NCBI GenBank assembly: GCA_037783545.1 | Contig: JBBELK010001442.1 | Span: 1-64,000 of the forward strand | Length of the DNA: 64,000 bases | Source of the DNA: Henricia sp. BOLD:AAB3569 | Taxonomy: Eukaryota > Echinodermata > Asteroidea > Spinulosida > Echinasteridae | Direction: 5' to 3' | Part shown: positions 63,837 to 64,000 of the stretch, piece after piece | How the letters are laid out: each line of letters begins with the position of its first letter | How positions within the stretch are numbered: the stretch's first letter is position 1 | The notes under the pieces: generated by a model | What the model was told of the DNA's origin: nothing | Seen by the model: the letters and a program-made list of their open reading frames with translations, nothing else | The model's database searches: none | Made by a program: the position numbers and the translations under genes

Positions 63837-64000
63837 GAGCCTATAGTTCCAACCCCTACCCTGGTCATCAAGGGAAACCCCTTCACCACAGTGGACCTTG
63901 CCATAAAATGGATGGAACCGTTCTGTGCACCACCAGCAGTATACCATTGGGCATTTCCGCAACTTTTGCAGCTTTTTATGTGTATGGTGTAGATTATCCT
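63837..64000 (+). CDS. Terminal exon fragment of an unnamed protein, running off the window
   Basis: Acceptor TTGAACAG. Two overlapping frames look real: from 63,837 VPTPTLVIKGNPFTTVDLAI, and from about 63,911 MDGTVLCTTSSIPLGISATF then YVYGVDYP to the last base. Together they resemble the C-terminal segment (…GTV…TSSIP….FYV….YP) of short unnamed proteins seen across invertebrates and fish. They are one base out of register near the AAAA run at 63,905, so this is either a sequence error or a pseudogene. Function unknown. Confidence 0.45.

Noticed and set aside
37631-64000. Remaining C-terminal exons of the DyP peroxidase
   Set aside because: I looked for the FLVFRRL-type block and the heme-ligand His region on the + strand and recognised neither.
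1-64000. Bacterial or viral origin of the window
   Set aside because: Spliced exons, LINE, BEL/Pao, Harbinger and MITE content are animal nuclear features; no operons or ribosome-binding sites.

Overview
The window is animal nuclear DNA, most probably from a marine invertebrate. The reasons are spliced coding exons with GT/AG borders, metazoan-type BEL/Pao, LINE, PIF/Harbinger, Tc1/mariner and TTAA-target transposons, tRNA-derived repeats and very low gene density. Tandem-repeat foldback structures recall the TU elements of sea urchins, so an echinoderm, hemichordate or lancelet is my guess; the species is not shown by the sequence.

Host genes. One spliced gene is well supported: a dye-decolorizing (DyP-type) heme peroxidase on the + strand (28,994-37,630). 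It has four coding exons in matching phase, 301 codons so far, the DIQGD start motif and the GFLDG catalytic loop. The C-terminal exons with the heme-ligand His were not found. A second, weaker exon series runs from about 61.1 kb to the right edge. Everything else that codes belongs to mobile elements or is not recognisable.

Layout. 0-3.2 kb: C-rich sequence, a short MITE, a mariner-like remnant and LINE reverse-transcriptase debris. 3,232-7,890: an LTR retrotransposon (minus strand, 297-bp LTRs, GTAT target duplication, tRNA-Leu-type primer site) with gag and protease but no reverse transcriptase or integrase; it carries a two-finger C2H2 ORF and a 42-bp/14-codon tandem array in gag. It sits inside a LINE. 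8.26-8.97 kb: helix-hairpin-helix and TatD-like fragments. 9,621-18,110: a decayed BEL/Pao element with GCAAT duplication, interrupted by a LINE 3' end, a MITE and a Tc1 copy. 18-25 kb: tandem duplications, MITEs and LINE pieces. 25.7-27.6 kb: a TTAA-target element with two insertions nested one inside the other. 27.8-28.65 kb: a 162-bp satellite. 29-37.6 kb: the peroxidase gene; its 5.3-kb second intron holds a Harbinger transposon. 38-47 kb: nested MITEs, tRNA-like pieces, a (C7ACT)n tract and a 21-bp minisatellite. 48.0-53.3 kb: a giant foldback structure with CAGTGGCGGATC ends. 53.9-54.8 kb: an inverted copy of the 42-44 kb minisatellite block. 56.3-58.1 kb: a second, inverted copy of the TTAA element with different insertions. 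58-64 kb: MITEs, a 151-bp tandem repeat and the start of the second transcription unit.

The genes do not form a pathway. The value of the window is (i) an intron-bearing peroxidase of a mainly bacterial/fungal family in an animal, (ii) an LTR element that keeps gag-protease and a zinc-finger ORF while lacking the rest of pol, and (iii) nested insertions whose empty sites can be read directly because a second copy or arm is present in the same window.
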